This document shows, piece after piece, positions 6,761 to 14,287 of a DNA stretch of 31,419 nt. A program made the translations under genes and the position numbers. This DNA comes from AA29 sp041481445 (GTDB taxonomy: Bacteria > Acidobacteriota > Vicinamibacteria > Fen-336): contig JBGPBV010000069.1 of NCBI GenBank assembly GCA_041481445.1, positions 1 through 31,419 of the forward strand, written 5' to 3'. Below the pieces are notes generated by a model. The model searched no databases. It was given only the letters and a program-made list of their open reading frames with translations, and was not told the DNA's origin. How positions within the stretch are numbered: the stretch's first letter is position 1; every line of letters begins with the position of its first letter.

Positions 6761-8497
6761 ATGGCACTGGCATTTCACGCGCGACGCGTCCCCACCATCA
6801 TCATCTTCTCCTTCCTGGGCGCCGGCCTCCTGGTCGCGGCCGCCCGGGGCCAGGGCACGGCTACCGCCCCGCGTCTGGCCGCCGCCCCCGACGAGGGCGG
6901 GCTGAAGCTGCCGGACGGCTTCCACGCGCTCATCGTCGCGGACGAGCTGGGCCCGCTGCGCTTCCTGACCGTGGCCGCAAACGGCGACCTCTACGTCAAG
7001 ACCAAGGACGGCGGCATCATCGCCCTGCGCGACACGAACGGGGACGGGCGCGCCGACGTCAAGGAGACCTTCGGCAGCGGGGGCGGCACCGGCGTCGCCA
7101 TCCACGAGGGGTACCTCTATCACTCGACCAACACCGGCGTGTACCGGTACAAGCTCACCCCCGGCGAGCTCGTCCCCAAGGGCCAACCGGAGACCGTGGT
7201 CTCCGACCTGCCCACCGGCCGCCAGCACGAGTCCAAGTCGTTCGCGTTCGGGGAGGACGGCCGGCTCTACGTCGAGGTCGGGTCGCCCTCGAACTCCTAC
7301 GGGGGCGAGCACGACCGGGCCAAGGGGGCCAAGGGCGAGGACGCGACGGAGTTCCTGTCCACGCACGGCGGATGGTGGCAGTTCGACGCGAGCAAGCTCA
7401 ACCAGAAGCAGGGCGACGGCGTCCACTACTCCACCGGCCACCGCCACATGCTGTCGATCGCCTGGAACCCGCTCTCGCACTCGTTCTTCGTCGTCCAGAT
7501 GGGACGCGACCAGCTCAGCACCGTCGATCCCGACCATTACACGGACGAGGACAACGCGGAGAAGCCGTCCGAGGACCTGTTCCAGCTCCAAGAGGGCGCC
7601 AACTTCGGCTGGCCCTACACGTACTACGACCCCGTCCAGAAGGCGCGGATGGTGGCGCCGGAGTTCGGGGGCGACAACGCCAAGCGCGCGGAGATCGGCA
7701 AGTACCCCGACCCGCTCATCGCGTTCCCCGCCCACTGGGCCCCGCTGCAGACGGCGTTCTACTCCGGCGAGCAGTTCCCGGCGAAGTACAAGGGCGGGGC
7801 CTTCATCGCCTTCCACGGCTCCTGGAACCGGGCCCCCAGGCCGCAGCAGGGTTACAACGTGACCTACGTGCCCTTCGACGACAAGGGCATGCCGCGCGGG
7901 ACCTACGAGGTCTTCGCCTCGGGATTCCCCCAGACCGCGGGCGACTTCACGACGCCCAAGGAGGCCAAGTACCGGCCGGCGGGGCTCGCCTTCGGGCCCG
8001 ACGGGTCGATGTACGTCTCGGATTCCGAGAAGGGGCGCGTGTGGAGGATCTTCTACTCCGCCACCGCCGGCGGGGGCGTCCCGGGGGTCACTCCCGCCGG
8101 CGTTCCCGCCAGGCCGGCGGCCTCCGCGCGGCCGGCCAGCACGCCCGCGGCGGCGGCGCCCGCGGCGGCGGCCGACACCGGCCCCGGGGCCAAGCTGTAC
8201 CAGCAGGCGTGCGCGACCTGCCACATGCCGGACGGCAGCGGCGTGCCCAACATGCAGCCGGCGCTGGCCGGCAGCAAGATCGTGGCGGGCCCGCCCGCGA
8301 CATTGATCAAGGTCCTGCTGCTGGGCCCGGACAAGGCGCTTCCGCCGCACAAGCCGGTGGGCGGGAACCAGATGCCCTCCTTCGACTCGCTCTCCGACGA
8401 GGACATCGCCGTGGTCGCGACCTACGTGAGGAAGACCTTCGGCAAGAACGCGAGCGCGATCACTCCCGCCCAGGTCAAGGCCCAGCGCCCGAAGTGA
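6761..8497 (+). CDS. Exported glucose/sorbosone-type dehydrogenase fused to cytochrome c
   Basis: A 578-aa periplasmic redox protein. A signal sequence (1-31, IIIFSFLGAGLLVAAARGQG) precedes a beta-propeller of the glucose/sorbosone dehydrogenase type (about 45-440). Typical stretches are LPDGFHALIVADELGPLRFL, a Ca-binding-like DTNGDGRAD, HRHMLSIAWNP, QEGANFGWPYTYYDP and a final PAGLAFGPDGSMYVSDSEKGRVWRI. An Ala/Pro-rich linker (about 445-475) leads to a class I cytochrome c with CATCH at 484-488 and a likely axial Met in NQMPSF (M538). Known relatives use PQQ to oxidise aldoses to lactones and pass electrons to cytochromes. It overlaps the next gene by 4 nt (GTGA). The substrate is unknown; L-sorbosone, glucose or another aldose are possible. 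Confidence 0.88.
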   Translation: MALAFHARRVPTIIIFSFLGAGLLVAAARGQGTATAPRLAAAPDEGGLKLPDGFHALIVADELGPLRFLTVAANGDLYVKTKDGGIIALRDTNGDGRADVKETFGSGGGTGVAIHEGYLYHSTNTGVYRYKLTPGELVPKGQPETVVSDLPTGRQHESKSFAFGEDGRLYVEVGSPSNSYGGEHDRAKGAKGEDATEFLSTHGGWWQFDASKLNQKQGDGVHYSTGHRHMLSIAWNPLSHSFFVVQMGRDQLSTVDPDHYTDEDNAEKPSEDLFQLQEGANFGWPYTYYDPVQKARMVAPEFGGDNAKRAEIGKYPDPLIAFPAHWAPLQTAFYSGEQFPAKYKGGAFIAFHGSWNRAPRPQQGYNVTYVPFDDKGMPRGTYEVFASGFPQTAGDFTTPKEAKYRPAGLAFGPDGSMYVSDSEKGRVWRIFYSATAGGGVPGVTPAGVPARPAASARPASTPAAAAPAAAADTGPGAKLYQQACATCHMPDGSGVPNMQPALAGSKIVAGPPATLIKVLLLGPDKALPPHKPVGGNQMPSFDSLSDEDIAVVATYVRKTFGKNASAITPAQVKAQRPK

Positions 8498-9486
8498 GCC
8501 GCCTCGGCCTGGCCGCCGCCCTCGCCGCCGGGATGCTCGCGTCCGGCGGCGGCGGGCGCGTCGCGCTCGTGCTCGGCGAGGGCCTGAACGAGCCGTTCGC
8601 CCTCGCCTTCGACCGGGCCGGGAACACCTACATCGCGGAGATGGGCGGCAACCGCGTCAGCGTCGTCGACGGCAAGGGCGCCCGGCGGGTGCTCGCCTCC
8701 GACCTCAAGGGCCCGCACCACCTCGTGATGGGCCCGGACGACGCGCTCTACGTCGCCGACACCTGGAACTACCGCGTGCGCCGGTTCGACCTCCGGACGG
8801 GGGCACGGGCGGTGGTGGCGGGCACCGGCGAGAAGGGGTTCAGCGGGGACGGCGGCCCGGCCACCGCCGCCCAGTTCGGCGGCGTCTTCTCGATCGCGTT
8901 CCACGCGGGCCGGCTCTACGTCTGCGACCTCGACAACCGGCGCGTGCGCGCGGTGGACCTCCGGACCGGCGTCGTGGCCACCGTGGCCGGCAACGGCGAC
9001 AAGGGCGTGCCCCGCGACGGCGCGGACGCGCGGACCGAGCCCCTCGTGGATCCGCGCGCGATCGCGCTGGATTCCCGGGGCAACCTCTACATCTGCGAGC
9101 GCGGCGGCCACGCCCTGCGCGTGGTGGACTCCGCCGGCCGGATCCGCACCGTGGCCGGGACCGGGGAGGCGGGCTCTTCCGGCGACGGCGGGCCGGCCCG
9201 GGCGGCCCGGATGAGCGGGCCCAAGCACATCTTCGTGGAGCCCGGTGACGACGTGCTGGTCACCGACACCGAGAACCACGTGATCCGGCGGTACTCTCCC
9301 CGGGACGGCACTCTCCGGCGCGTGGCCGGGACGGGCGCCCAGGGCACGGGCGGGCTGGGGGCCGCCCCCGAGGACTGCCCGCTCAACCGCCCGCACGCGG
9401 CAGTCCTCCATCCCGCCACGGGCGAGCTCTACATCGCGGACAGCGAGAACCATCGCGTGCTCCGCGTGGAATCGCCGTCGCGCTGA
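8494..9486 (+). CDS. Exported NHL-repeat beta-propeller protein
   Basis: A 330-aa product starting at a GTG that overlaps the previous stop (GTGA). A short signal peptide (MSRLGLAAALAAGMLASGGG) is followed by about six NHL-type blades. Repeating units include PFALAFDRAGNTYIAEMGGNR, HHLVMGPDDALYVADTWNYR, FSIAFHAGRLYVCDLDNRR, RAIALDSRGNLYICERGGH and HAAVLHPATGELYIADSENHR, with VAGTGEKGFSGDGGPA connectors. Such propellers are usually binding or scaffolding proteins, and a few are lyases. Translational coupling to the propeller-cytochrome c dehydrogenase suggests they work together, for example as a partner in the periplasm; this is an inference. A larger frame upstream in this phase is only a shadow of the dehydrogenase gene. 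Confidence 0.82.
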   Translation: MSRLGLAAALAAGMLASGGGGRVALVLGEGLNEPFALAFDRAGNTYIAEMGGNRVSVVDGKGARRVLASDLKGPHHLVMGPDDALYVADTWNYRVRRFDLRTGARAVVAGTGEKGFSGDGGPATAAQFGGVFSIAFHAGRLYVCDLDNRRVRAVDLRTGVVATVAGNGDKGVPRDGADARTEPLVDPRAIALDSRGNLYICERGGHALRVVDSAGRIRTVAGTGEAGSSGDGGPARAARMSGPKHIFVEPGDDVLVTDTENHVIRRYSPRDGTLRRVAGTGAQGTGGLGAAPEDCPLNRPHAAVLHPATGELYIADSENHRVLRVESPSR

Positions 9487-9569
9487 CGGACCGAGCGCCG
9501 TCCCCGGTTTCCGACGAGATCGCGATCCTCCTGCATCCGGAGGCGGCCTATCGACGCCTCTCCCGGGCC

Positions 9570-10103
9570 GTGACGGCGGGGGGCTGGGTCGCGGTGCGAC
9601 GGCCCCTGTTCGCGGCCCTCCTCCTCGGCTGCACCGTCTCGCTGATGACGGTGGGCACCCTCAGCGCCCGCCTGGTCGCCGGCGGCGCCCTTGCCTGGAG
9701 CTTCGTCCCGCTCTTCGAGGCCGCTTCGCTCGCCCTGGTGGGCCGTGGCCTTTCTCGGCGGCTCTCCTTCTCACGCACGCTCGACCTGTTCTTCGCCGGG
9801 CGCGGGGCCTGGTCGCTCGCCCTCCTCGCCTTCGGGGCCGCCGCCGCGTTCGCGGATCCGCTGGACGTTTACGGCTGGGCAGCGACGGTGCGCGCGAAGT
9901 CGCTCCTCGCCGTCCTGCTGCTGCCGGTCGCCGCCTGGTCGATCCGGGTCGACCTCTGCTTCTTCCGGATCGTGCTCGACCGGACGCCTGCCCAGGCCGT
10001 CCGCCTGCTCTTCGTGCAGCGCGCGGTCTCCTGGACGGCCTCCACCGGCTACTTCCTCGGGTTCGCTTCCGCGCCCTATCTCGCGCGGATGCTCGGCCGA
10101 TGA
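9570..10103 (+). CDS. Small polytopic membrane protein of unknown function
   Basis: A 177-aa protein with about four hydrophobic segments (near 12-33, 35-57, 78-95 and 107-125) and a C-terminal SWTASTGYFLGFASAPYLARML. I do not recognise a defined family; the layout is reminiscent of Yip1-type membrane proteins. The GTG at 9570 is the first standard start, but the frame is open upstream and reads DEIAILLHPEAAYRRLSRA, which looks coding. A CTG at 9483 would overlap the previous stop as CTGA, mirroring the GTGA couplings nearby. The gene overlaps the PHP gene by 4 nt (ATGA), so it belongs to the same operon. Confidence 0.65.
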   Translation: MTAGGWVAVRRPLFAALLLGCTVSLMTVGTLSARLVAGGALAWSFVPLFEAASLALVGRGLSRRLSFSRTLDLFFAGRGAWSLALLAFGAAAAFADPLDVYGWAATVRAKSLLAVLLLPVAAWSIRVDLCFFRIVLDRTPAQAVRLLFVQRAVSWTASTGYFLGFASAPYLARMLGR

Positions 10104-10978
10104 GCCGGCGGGTGGCGCGCGCGCTGTTCCTGCTCGCCCTGGCCGCGGGAACCGCTCAGGACCGGCCGCGCCGCGATCCGCCGGTCACGATCGGCGGCTA
10201 CCGCGTGCTCGCCGCGGACTTCCACGTGCACAGCGCCGTCTTCAGCGCGGGCGCGCTGGCCCCTTGGGACCTCGTCCTGGAGGCCCGGCGGCAGGGTCTC
10301 GACGCGTTCGCCATCACGCCCCACAACCAGGTGTGGCCGGCCCGCCTGGGCCGGTGGGCCTCGCGCGTCCTCGGGGGGCCGCGCGTCCTCGTGGGCGAGG
10401 AGATCCGCGCGCCCGCCTACCACCTGATCGCGGTGGGCATCGAGCGCCGCGTGAGCTGGGACCAGCCGGCGAGCGCGGCCATCGACGACATCCACGGCCA
10501 GGGTGGCGTGGCCATCGCCGCCCACCCGGTGGCGGACTACTGGCCGGGCTACGACGACCGGGCGATGGCGAGCCTGGACGGCGCCGAGGTGCTGCACCCG
10601 GCCGCGTACGTCGGTTCCTCGGCTCGGGACGAGCTGGAGCAGTTCTACGGGCGGCGGCGGATGACGGCGGTGGGCTCCTCGGACTACCACGGGCTCGGAC
10701 GCCTCGGCCTGTGCCGCACCTACGTCTTCGCGGCGGACGACGGTGAAGCCGCCATCCTGGAGGCGCTGCGCGCGAGACGCACGGTCGTGCGCGACCGTGA
10801 CGGCCGGATGCACGGCGATCCGGCCCTCGTTCGCCTGGCCGCCGCGGACGGCCGCCTCTGGACTCGCGACCCCGCGCGCCCGGCCGACGGTCTCCTCTTC
10901 GCTCTCAGCCGGATCGCGGGCGTCCTGGCCGTCGTGGCCGGGCTCGTCTTCGGCCTGCCCTCGACCGTCGAGGTCTGA
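10100..10978 (+). CDS. Exported PHP-domain phosphoesterase-like protein
   Basis: A 292-aa protein whose start overlaps the previous stop (ATGA). Signal sequence at 1-20. The polymerase and histidinol phosphatase (PHP) metal-binding set is visible in order: DFHVH (H42, H44), ITPHN (H75), GEE (E100/E101), AAHP (H142) and SSDYHG (D195, H197). This is the usual trinuclear metal site, so phosphoesterase activity is plausible. A hydrophobic C-terminal segment (about 264-286) could anchor it in the membrane. Stand-alone exported PHP proteins have few known substrates. It is the last gene of the plus-strand group and faces the DUF2264 gene, with a 16-nt gap between stops. Confidence 0.82.
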   Translation: MSRRVARALFLLALAAGTAQDRPRRDPPVTIGGYRVLAADFHVHSAVFSAGALAPWDLVLEARRQGLDAFAITPHNQVWPARLGRWASRVLGGPRVLVGEEIRAPAYHLIAVGIERRVSWDQPASAAIDDIHGQGGVAIAAHPVADYWPGYDDRAMASLDGAEVLHPAAYVGSSARDELEQFYGRRRMTAVGSSDYHGLGRLGLCRTYVFAADDGEAAILEALRARRTVVRDRDGRMHGDPALVRLAAADGRLWTRDPARPADGLLFALSRIAGVLAVVAGLVFGLPSTVEV

Positions 10979-10994
10979 GGACCTCGGCCGCGCG

Positions 10995-12233
10995 TCAGTC
11001 CGCGAGCGCCTTGTCGATCGGGAAGGGCTGGCCCGACCAGGCGCGCTGCGCCGTCCAGGGTTGCGGGGGGCCGGCCCAGAACGCGTCCGTGGCCGCAAGG
11101 CCGAGCGGCAGCAGCCCCACCGCGCACAGGTAGAGGCTGCCCGTCGAGATGTAGCGCTCGCCGACGCCGGGCTGATGGCCGCAGAAGCCGATCCGCAGCC
11201 AGCCCGCCTCGTCGAACGTTCCCGGGGCCTCGATCGACCGGCGCACGACCGCGGTGAGCGCGCCGCGCACCTGGGCCGGCGCGAGCTCGGGCGGCAGCTG
11301 GCGGAGGAGGGCCATCTGCGCCAGGAGGTGGAACGCGCCGAAGCGGTAGGCCAGCGACCGCCCGGCCGCCGGGAACGTGCCTTCGGGGGAGACGAGCCGC
11401 TCCTGGATGACCGCGTAGCGCTGCGCCCGCGCCTTCTCGGGCTCGCGCATGGCCGTCCAGGCCTCCGACTCCCCGCCCACCGCGGCCAGCACGTCCAGCA
11501 GCATGGGGTGGATGACGAAGCTGTTGTAGTAGTCCCAGTGGAAGGCGGGCCCGTCCCCGTAGAGGCCGTCCCCCTTGTACCACTGCGCGTGCTGGCGCAG
11601 CGCGTAGTCCACGCGCGTGCGGTCCCAGGGCGCGCCCAGGGCGAAGAGGCCCGCCTCCACCGTCGCGCTGAAGAGCAGCCAGTTGCTGAAGGCGGGCAGG
11701 ATCGTGCGCGTGGATGAAAGCGCTCGCACCAGACGCCCCCGCGTCTCCGCCTCCAGGGAGCCGCGCAGGGCGCGCGGCGCGCGGAGGAGGGCCTGGGCGA
11801 GGAAGGCGGCGTCCACCAGCGGCTGGCGGTCCTGGGTGAAGTTCATCGCGTCCGGGGAGGCGGGATCGACGGCCACGGCCAGGGCGCGGCGCGCGAGGTC
11901 GAGGTAGCGCGCGCGGAGGCGCCCCTCGGCGGTGTCGTCCGGGGGCAGCTCCAGCCAGGGCGCGATCCCGGCGAGCAGCCGGCCGAAGGCCTCGAGGTGG
12001 GTCACGGTGCGCCGGCCCGCGCCCTCGGCCTCCTCCACCGGCATGCGCGCGCGGAGCGTGCCCGCGGCGAGGTTCACGAGGACGGGCTCGGCCAGGCGGC
12101 GGGCCACTCTCACCCAGTACTCGCGATCGGAGACCTCCGCCTCCGGCCCCGTCCCCGCCCCCGTCCCGCGGCCCACGAGCGCGGACACCGCCGCGGACGC
12201 GCCCGCCTGCCCGAGAAACCGCCGTCGGCTCAC
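10995..12233 (-). CDS. Tat-exported DUF2264-family protein
   Basis: A 412-aa protein beginning MSRRRFLGQAGASAAVSALV, a twin-arginine signal. The body matches DUF2264 from memory: EAFGRLLAGIAPWLELP, YLDLARRALAVAVDP, FSNWLLFSATVEAGLF, YALRQHAQWYKGDGLYGDGP, FHWDYYNSFVIHPMLLDVL and GWLRIGFCGHQPGVGERYISTGSLY. The family is alpha-helical and usually sits beside polysaccharide-degrading enzymes; its activity is uncertain, perhaps a glycoside hydrolase or lyase-like role. The GTG start overlaps the stop of the preceding small gene by 4 nt (GTGA). It is the last gene of the minus-strand operon headed by the TonB-dependent receptor, which suggests a role on the same imported glycan. Confidence 0.85.
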   Translation of the reverse strand: MSRRRFLGQAGASAAVSALVGRGTGAGTGPEAEVSDREYWVRVARRLAEPVLVNLAAGTLRARMPVEEAEGAGRRTVTHLEAFGRLLAGIAPWLELPPDDTAEGRLRARYLDLARRALAVAVDPASPDAMNFTQDRQPLVDAAFLAQALLRAPRALRGSLEAETRGRLVRALSSTRTILPAFSNWLLFSATVEAGLFALGAPWDRTRVDYALRQHAQWYKGDGLYGDGPAFHWDYYNSFVIHPMLLDVLAAVGGESEAWTAMREPEKARAQRYAVIQERLVSPEGTFPAAGRSLAYRFGAFHLLAQMALLRQLPPELAPAQVRGALTAVVRRSIEAPGTFDEAGWLRIGFCGHQPGVGERYISTGSLYLCAVGLLPLGLAATDAFWAGPPQPWTAQRAWSGQPFPIDKALAD

Positions 12234-12469
12234 CGGGTGACGGTGTCCCCTTCGATCTCGACCACCACGACGGTGGCCATGGGATCGAGGATGGGGCGGA
12301 CGATGTTCAGCGACGTGCGGCCGCCCTCCGTCTTCGCCTCGACGGGGACGCCGTCGGCCAGCCGGTAGGCCCGCTTGACTGCGTTCTTCAGTGGGGCAAT
12401 CGCGAACGGCACGCGGGGCTCGACGAAGAACGTGAAGTAGAGCTTCCCCGGCCGGGTGGTGATCCTCAC
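12230..12469 (-). CDS. 79-aa orphan domain resembling the C-terminal beta-sandwich of GH29 fucosidases
   Basis: The frame from the GTG at 12469 reads RITTRPGKLYFTFF, then PLKNAVKRAYRLADGVPVEA, GGRTSLNIVRP and ends DPMATVVVVEIEGDTVTR. This is the pattern of the C-terminal domain of GH29 fucosidases (the xITTxxxxLYxxx opening, K-AxLLADG, then DPxATVxVLExEG), but there is no catalytic barrel. It starts inside the stop of the upstream SDR (GTGA) and ends inside the start of DUF2264 (GTGA), so it seems to be translated in the operon. It could be a decayed fucosidase kept as a coupling spacer, or a functional stand-alone carbohydrate-binding-like domain. There is no signal peptide. The GH29 similarity is from pattern memory, not a search. 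Confidence 0.6.
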   Translation of the reverse strand: MRITTRPGKLYFTFFVEPRVPFAIAPLKNAVKRAYRLADGVPVEAKTEGGRTSLNIVRPILDPMATVVVVEIEGDTVTR

Positions 12470-13251
12470 TTGCGCGGCAGCGCGCGGAGCGCGCCCACCG
12501 AGATCCCGCCGTCCACGAGCAGCGTCTGGCCGGTGACGTACTCGCTGGCCTCCGAGGCCAGGAACACGACGGCGCCGTCGAGGTCCCCGGCCCGGCCCGG
12601 ACGGCGCACGGGGATCCGCGACTCGAGCATCGCGACCCACTCCTCGTCCTCGTACATCCGCGCGTTCTGGGCCGTCTTGAACCAGCCGGGGGCGAGGCAG
12701 TTCACGGTCACGCCGTGCGGCCCCCAGTCGTCGGCCAGGCTCATGGTGAGCTGCTTGATCCCGCCGCGGCTGGCCCCGTAGGGCGCCAGGCCGGCATAGC
12801 CGGCCACCGAAGTCACCGAGCCGATGTTGATGATGCGGCCGTACCGCCGCTCCACCATGTGGCGTCCGAAGGCCTGGGCCACGAAGAAGGCGCCGCGGAG
12901 GTTCGTGTCGAGGATGGTGTTCCAGTCCTCCCACGTCACCTCCAGGGCGGGCTTGCGGATGTTGCAGCCGGCGTTGTTGACGAGGACGTCCACCTTGCCG
13001 TAGCCGGCCAGCGCCGCCTCCGCCATCCGGCCGATCGAGCCCTGGTCGCGCACGTCCAGCTCCAGGGGCAGGGCGCGCCGGCCCAGACCCTCGATCTCGC
13101 GCTGGAAGTCGCGGAGGTCGTCGCGCCGGCGCGACGTGATCACGAGGTCGGCCCCCGCGCGGGCCAGCGCCCGTGCCATCGATTGGCCGAGGCCGCGGCT
13201 GGTGCCGGTGACGACGGCCACCCGTCCGCGGAGATCGAAGATGCCGGTCAC
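12466..13251 (-). CDS. SDR oxidoreductase; candidate 2-keto-3-deoxy-L-fuconate dehydrogenase
   Basis: A 261-aa classical SDR of the gluconate 5-dehydrogenase-like type, starting at a GTG that overlaps the stop of the alcohol dehydrogenase (GTGA). Motifs: TGTSRGLG (15-22), VNNAGCN (91-97), N117 in LDTNLRG, INIGSV with S145, and YGASRGG at 158-164. The usual YxxxK reads YxxxR here (Y158, R162; codon CGC). C-terminal PGWFKT and LLVDGGI are standard. In the non-phosphorylating fucose pathway an SDR oxidises 2-keto-3-deoxy-L-fuconate; this gene or the adjacent Zn dehydrogenase could do so, with the operon context and the divergent fuconate dehydratase as support. The exact substrate is an inference. 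Confidence 0.8.
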   Translation of the reverse strand: MTGIFDLRGRVAVVTGTSRGLGQSMARALARAGADLVITSRRRDDLRDFQREIEGLGRRALPLELDVRDQGSIGRMAEAALAGYGKVDVLVNNAGCNIRKPALEVTWEDWNTILDTNLRGAFFVAQAFGRHMVERRYGRIINIGSVTSVAGYAGLAPYGASRGGIKQLTMSLADDWGPHGVTVNCLAPGWFKTAQNARMYEDEEWVAMLESRIPVRRPGRAGDLDGAVVFLASEASEYVTGQTLLVDGGISVGALRALPRK

Positions 13252-14273
13252 GGCTGGAGGATGACTTTCATGAGGCCGGGCTCCGCCGCGTAGAGCCGCT
13301 CGAACATGCGCGGCCCTTCCTCCAGGGGCACGGTGGCGGTGATGAGCGGCCGCACGTCGACGGCCCCGCTCCTCAGCAGCTCGATCGAGCGCGGGTACTC
13401 CCCGCTGGAGGCGGCCGTGCCCAGCAGCGTCAGCTCGCCGGCCACGACCTGCTGCAGGGGGAGCTCGATCGCGGGCGAGATGTTCCCCACCAGGACGACG
13501 GAGCCCCCCTTGCGCACCGAGGCCACCGCCGTCTTGATGGGCGCGGTGGCCCCCACGCACTCCATGGCCACGTCCGCGCCCCCTTCCGTCAGCCGCCGCA
13601 CCTCCGCCGGCACGTCGACCGCGGCCGGGTTGAGGCCGACGTCCGCCCCCAGCTTCCGCGCCAGCGCGAGCTTGCCCTCGTCGACGTCCACGGCCAGGAC
13701 GCGCCGGGTGCCCGCCGCCCGCAACGCCTGGACGACGAGGAGGCCGATGGTGCCGGTGCCCACCACCACCGCCGTGCGCGCGGGCATGGGCGCGCGCGCC
13801 ACCGCGTGCACGGCCACCGAGATCGGCTCGACCATGGCCGCCTGCTCCAGCGACACCTCGTCCGGGAGCGGATAGACGATGTGCTCCGGCACCGAGACGT
13901 ACTCGGCGTAGGCGCCCTCGCGGCGGAACTCGGCGCAGGACACGCCGAGGATCGTGCGGCGGTCGCAGAGGTTCGACCGGCCCTGCCGGCAGTAGTCGCA
14001 CCGGCCGCAGGACACCGTGGAGTCGAAGGTGACGCGGGCGCCGGGCGCCAGGCCGGCCACGCCGGGACCGACCCTCTCGACGACGCCCGCCGCCTCGTGC
14101 CCCATGACCACGGGCGGGATGCGCCGGCCGGAGGACCCGTCGTAGCCGTGGACGTCGCTCCCGCAGATCCCGCAGGCGCGCACGCGCACGAGGACGTCAC
14201 GCTCCCCGACCGCCGGCTCCGGCACCTCGCGCACGTCGAGTCGCTTGTACTGGAAGAGGACCATCGCGCGCAT
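13248..14273 (-). CDS. Zinc-dependent medium-chain alcohol/polyol dehydrogenase
   Basis: A 341-aa MDR enzyme. The catalytic zinc ligands are C37 in CGICGSD and H59/E60 in GHEAAG, with E149 in MVEPISV. Structural zinc cysteines are C89, C92, C95 and C103 (CGRCDYCRQGRSNLC). The Rossmann motif VGTGTIGLL spans 171-179. It resembles sorbitol, threonine and L-idonate dehydrogenases, which oxidise a secondary hydroxyl of polyols or sugar acids with NAD. The ATG at 14273 follows a GGGGAG Shine-Dalgarno. It lies 14 nt after the lactonase stop and overlaps the next SDR by 4 nt. Likely role: oxidising a sugar or sugar acid in the fucose operon; the substrate is not fixed by sequence. Confidence 0.88.
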   Translation of the reverse strand: MRAMVLFQYKRLDVREVPEPAVGERDVLVRVRACGICGSDVHGYDGSSGRRIPPVVMGHEAAGVVERVGPGVAGLAPGARVTFDSTVSCGRCDYCRQGRSNLCDRRTILGVSCAEFRREGAYAEYVSVPEHIVYPLPDEVSLEQAAMVEPISVAVHAVARAPMPARTAVVVGTGTIGLLVVQALRAAGTRRVLAVDVDEGKLALARKLGADVGLNPAAVDVPAEVRRLTEGGADVAMECVGATAPIKTAVASVRKGGSVVLVGNISPAIELPLQQVVAGELTLLGTAASSGEYPRSIELLRSGAVDVRPLITATVPLEEGPRMFERLYAAEPGLMKVILQP

Positions 14274-14287
14274 GGGTCTCCCCGGCT

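Noticed and set aside
6699..6773. Longer start for the APC permease
   Set aside because: It would overlap the start codon and promoter-like palindrome of the divergent gene, and the extra residues are not transporter-like.
6586..9486. A 966-codon plus-strand open frame
   Set aside because: Only its last third (from 8494) is a gene, the NHL protein; the rest is an Arg/Gly-rich shadow of the dehydrogenase gene in another frame.
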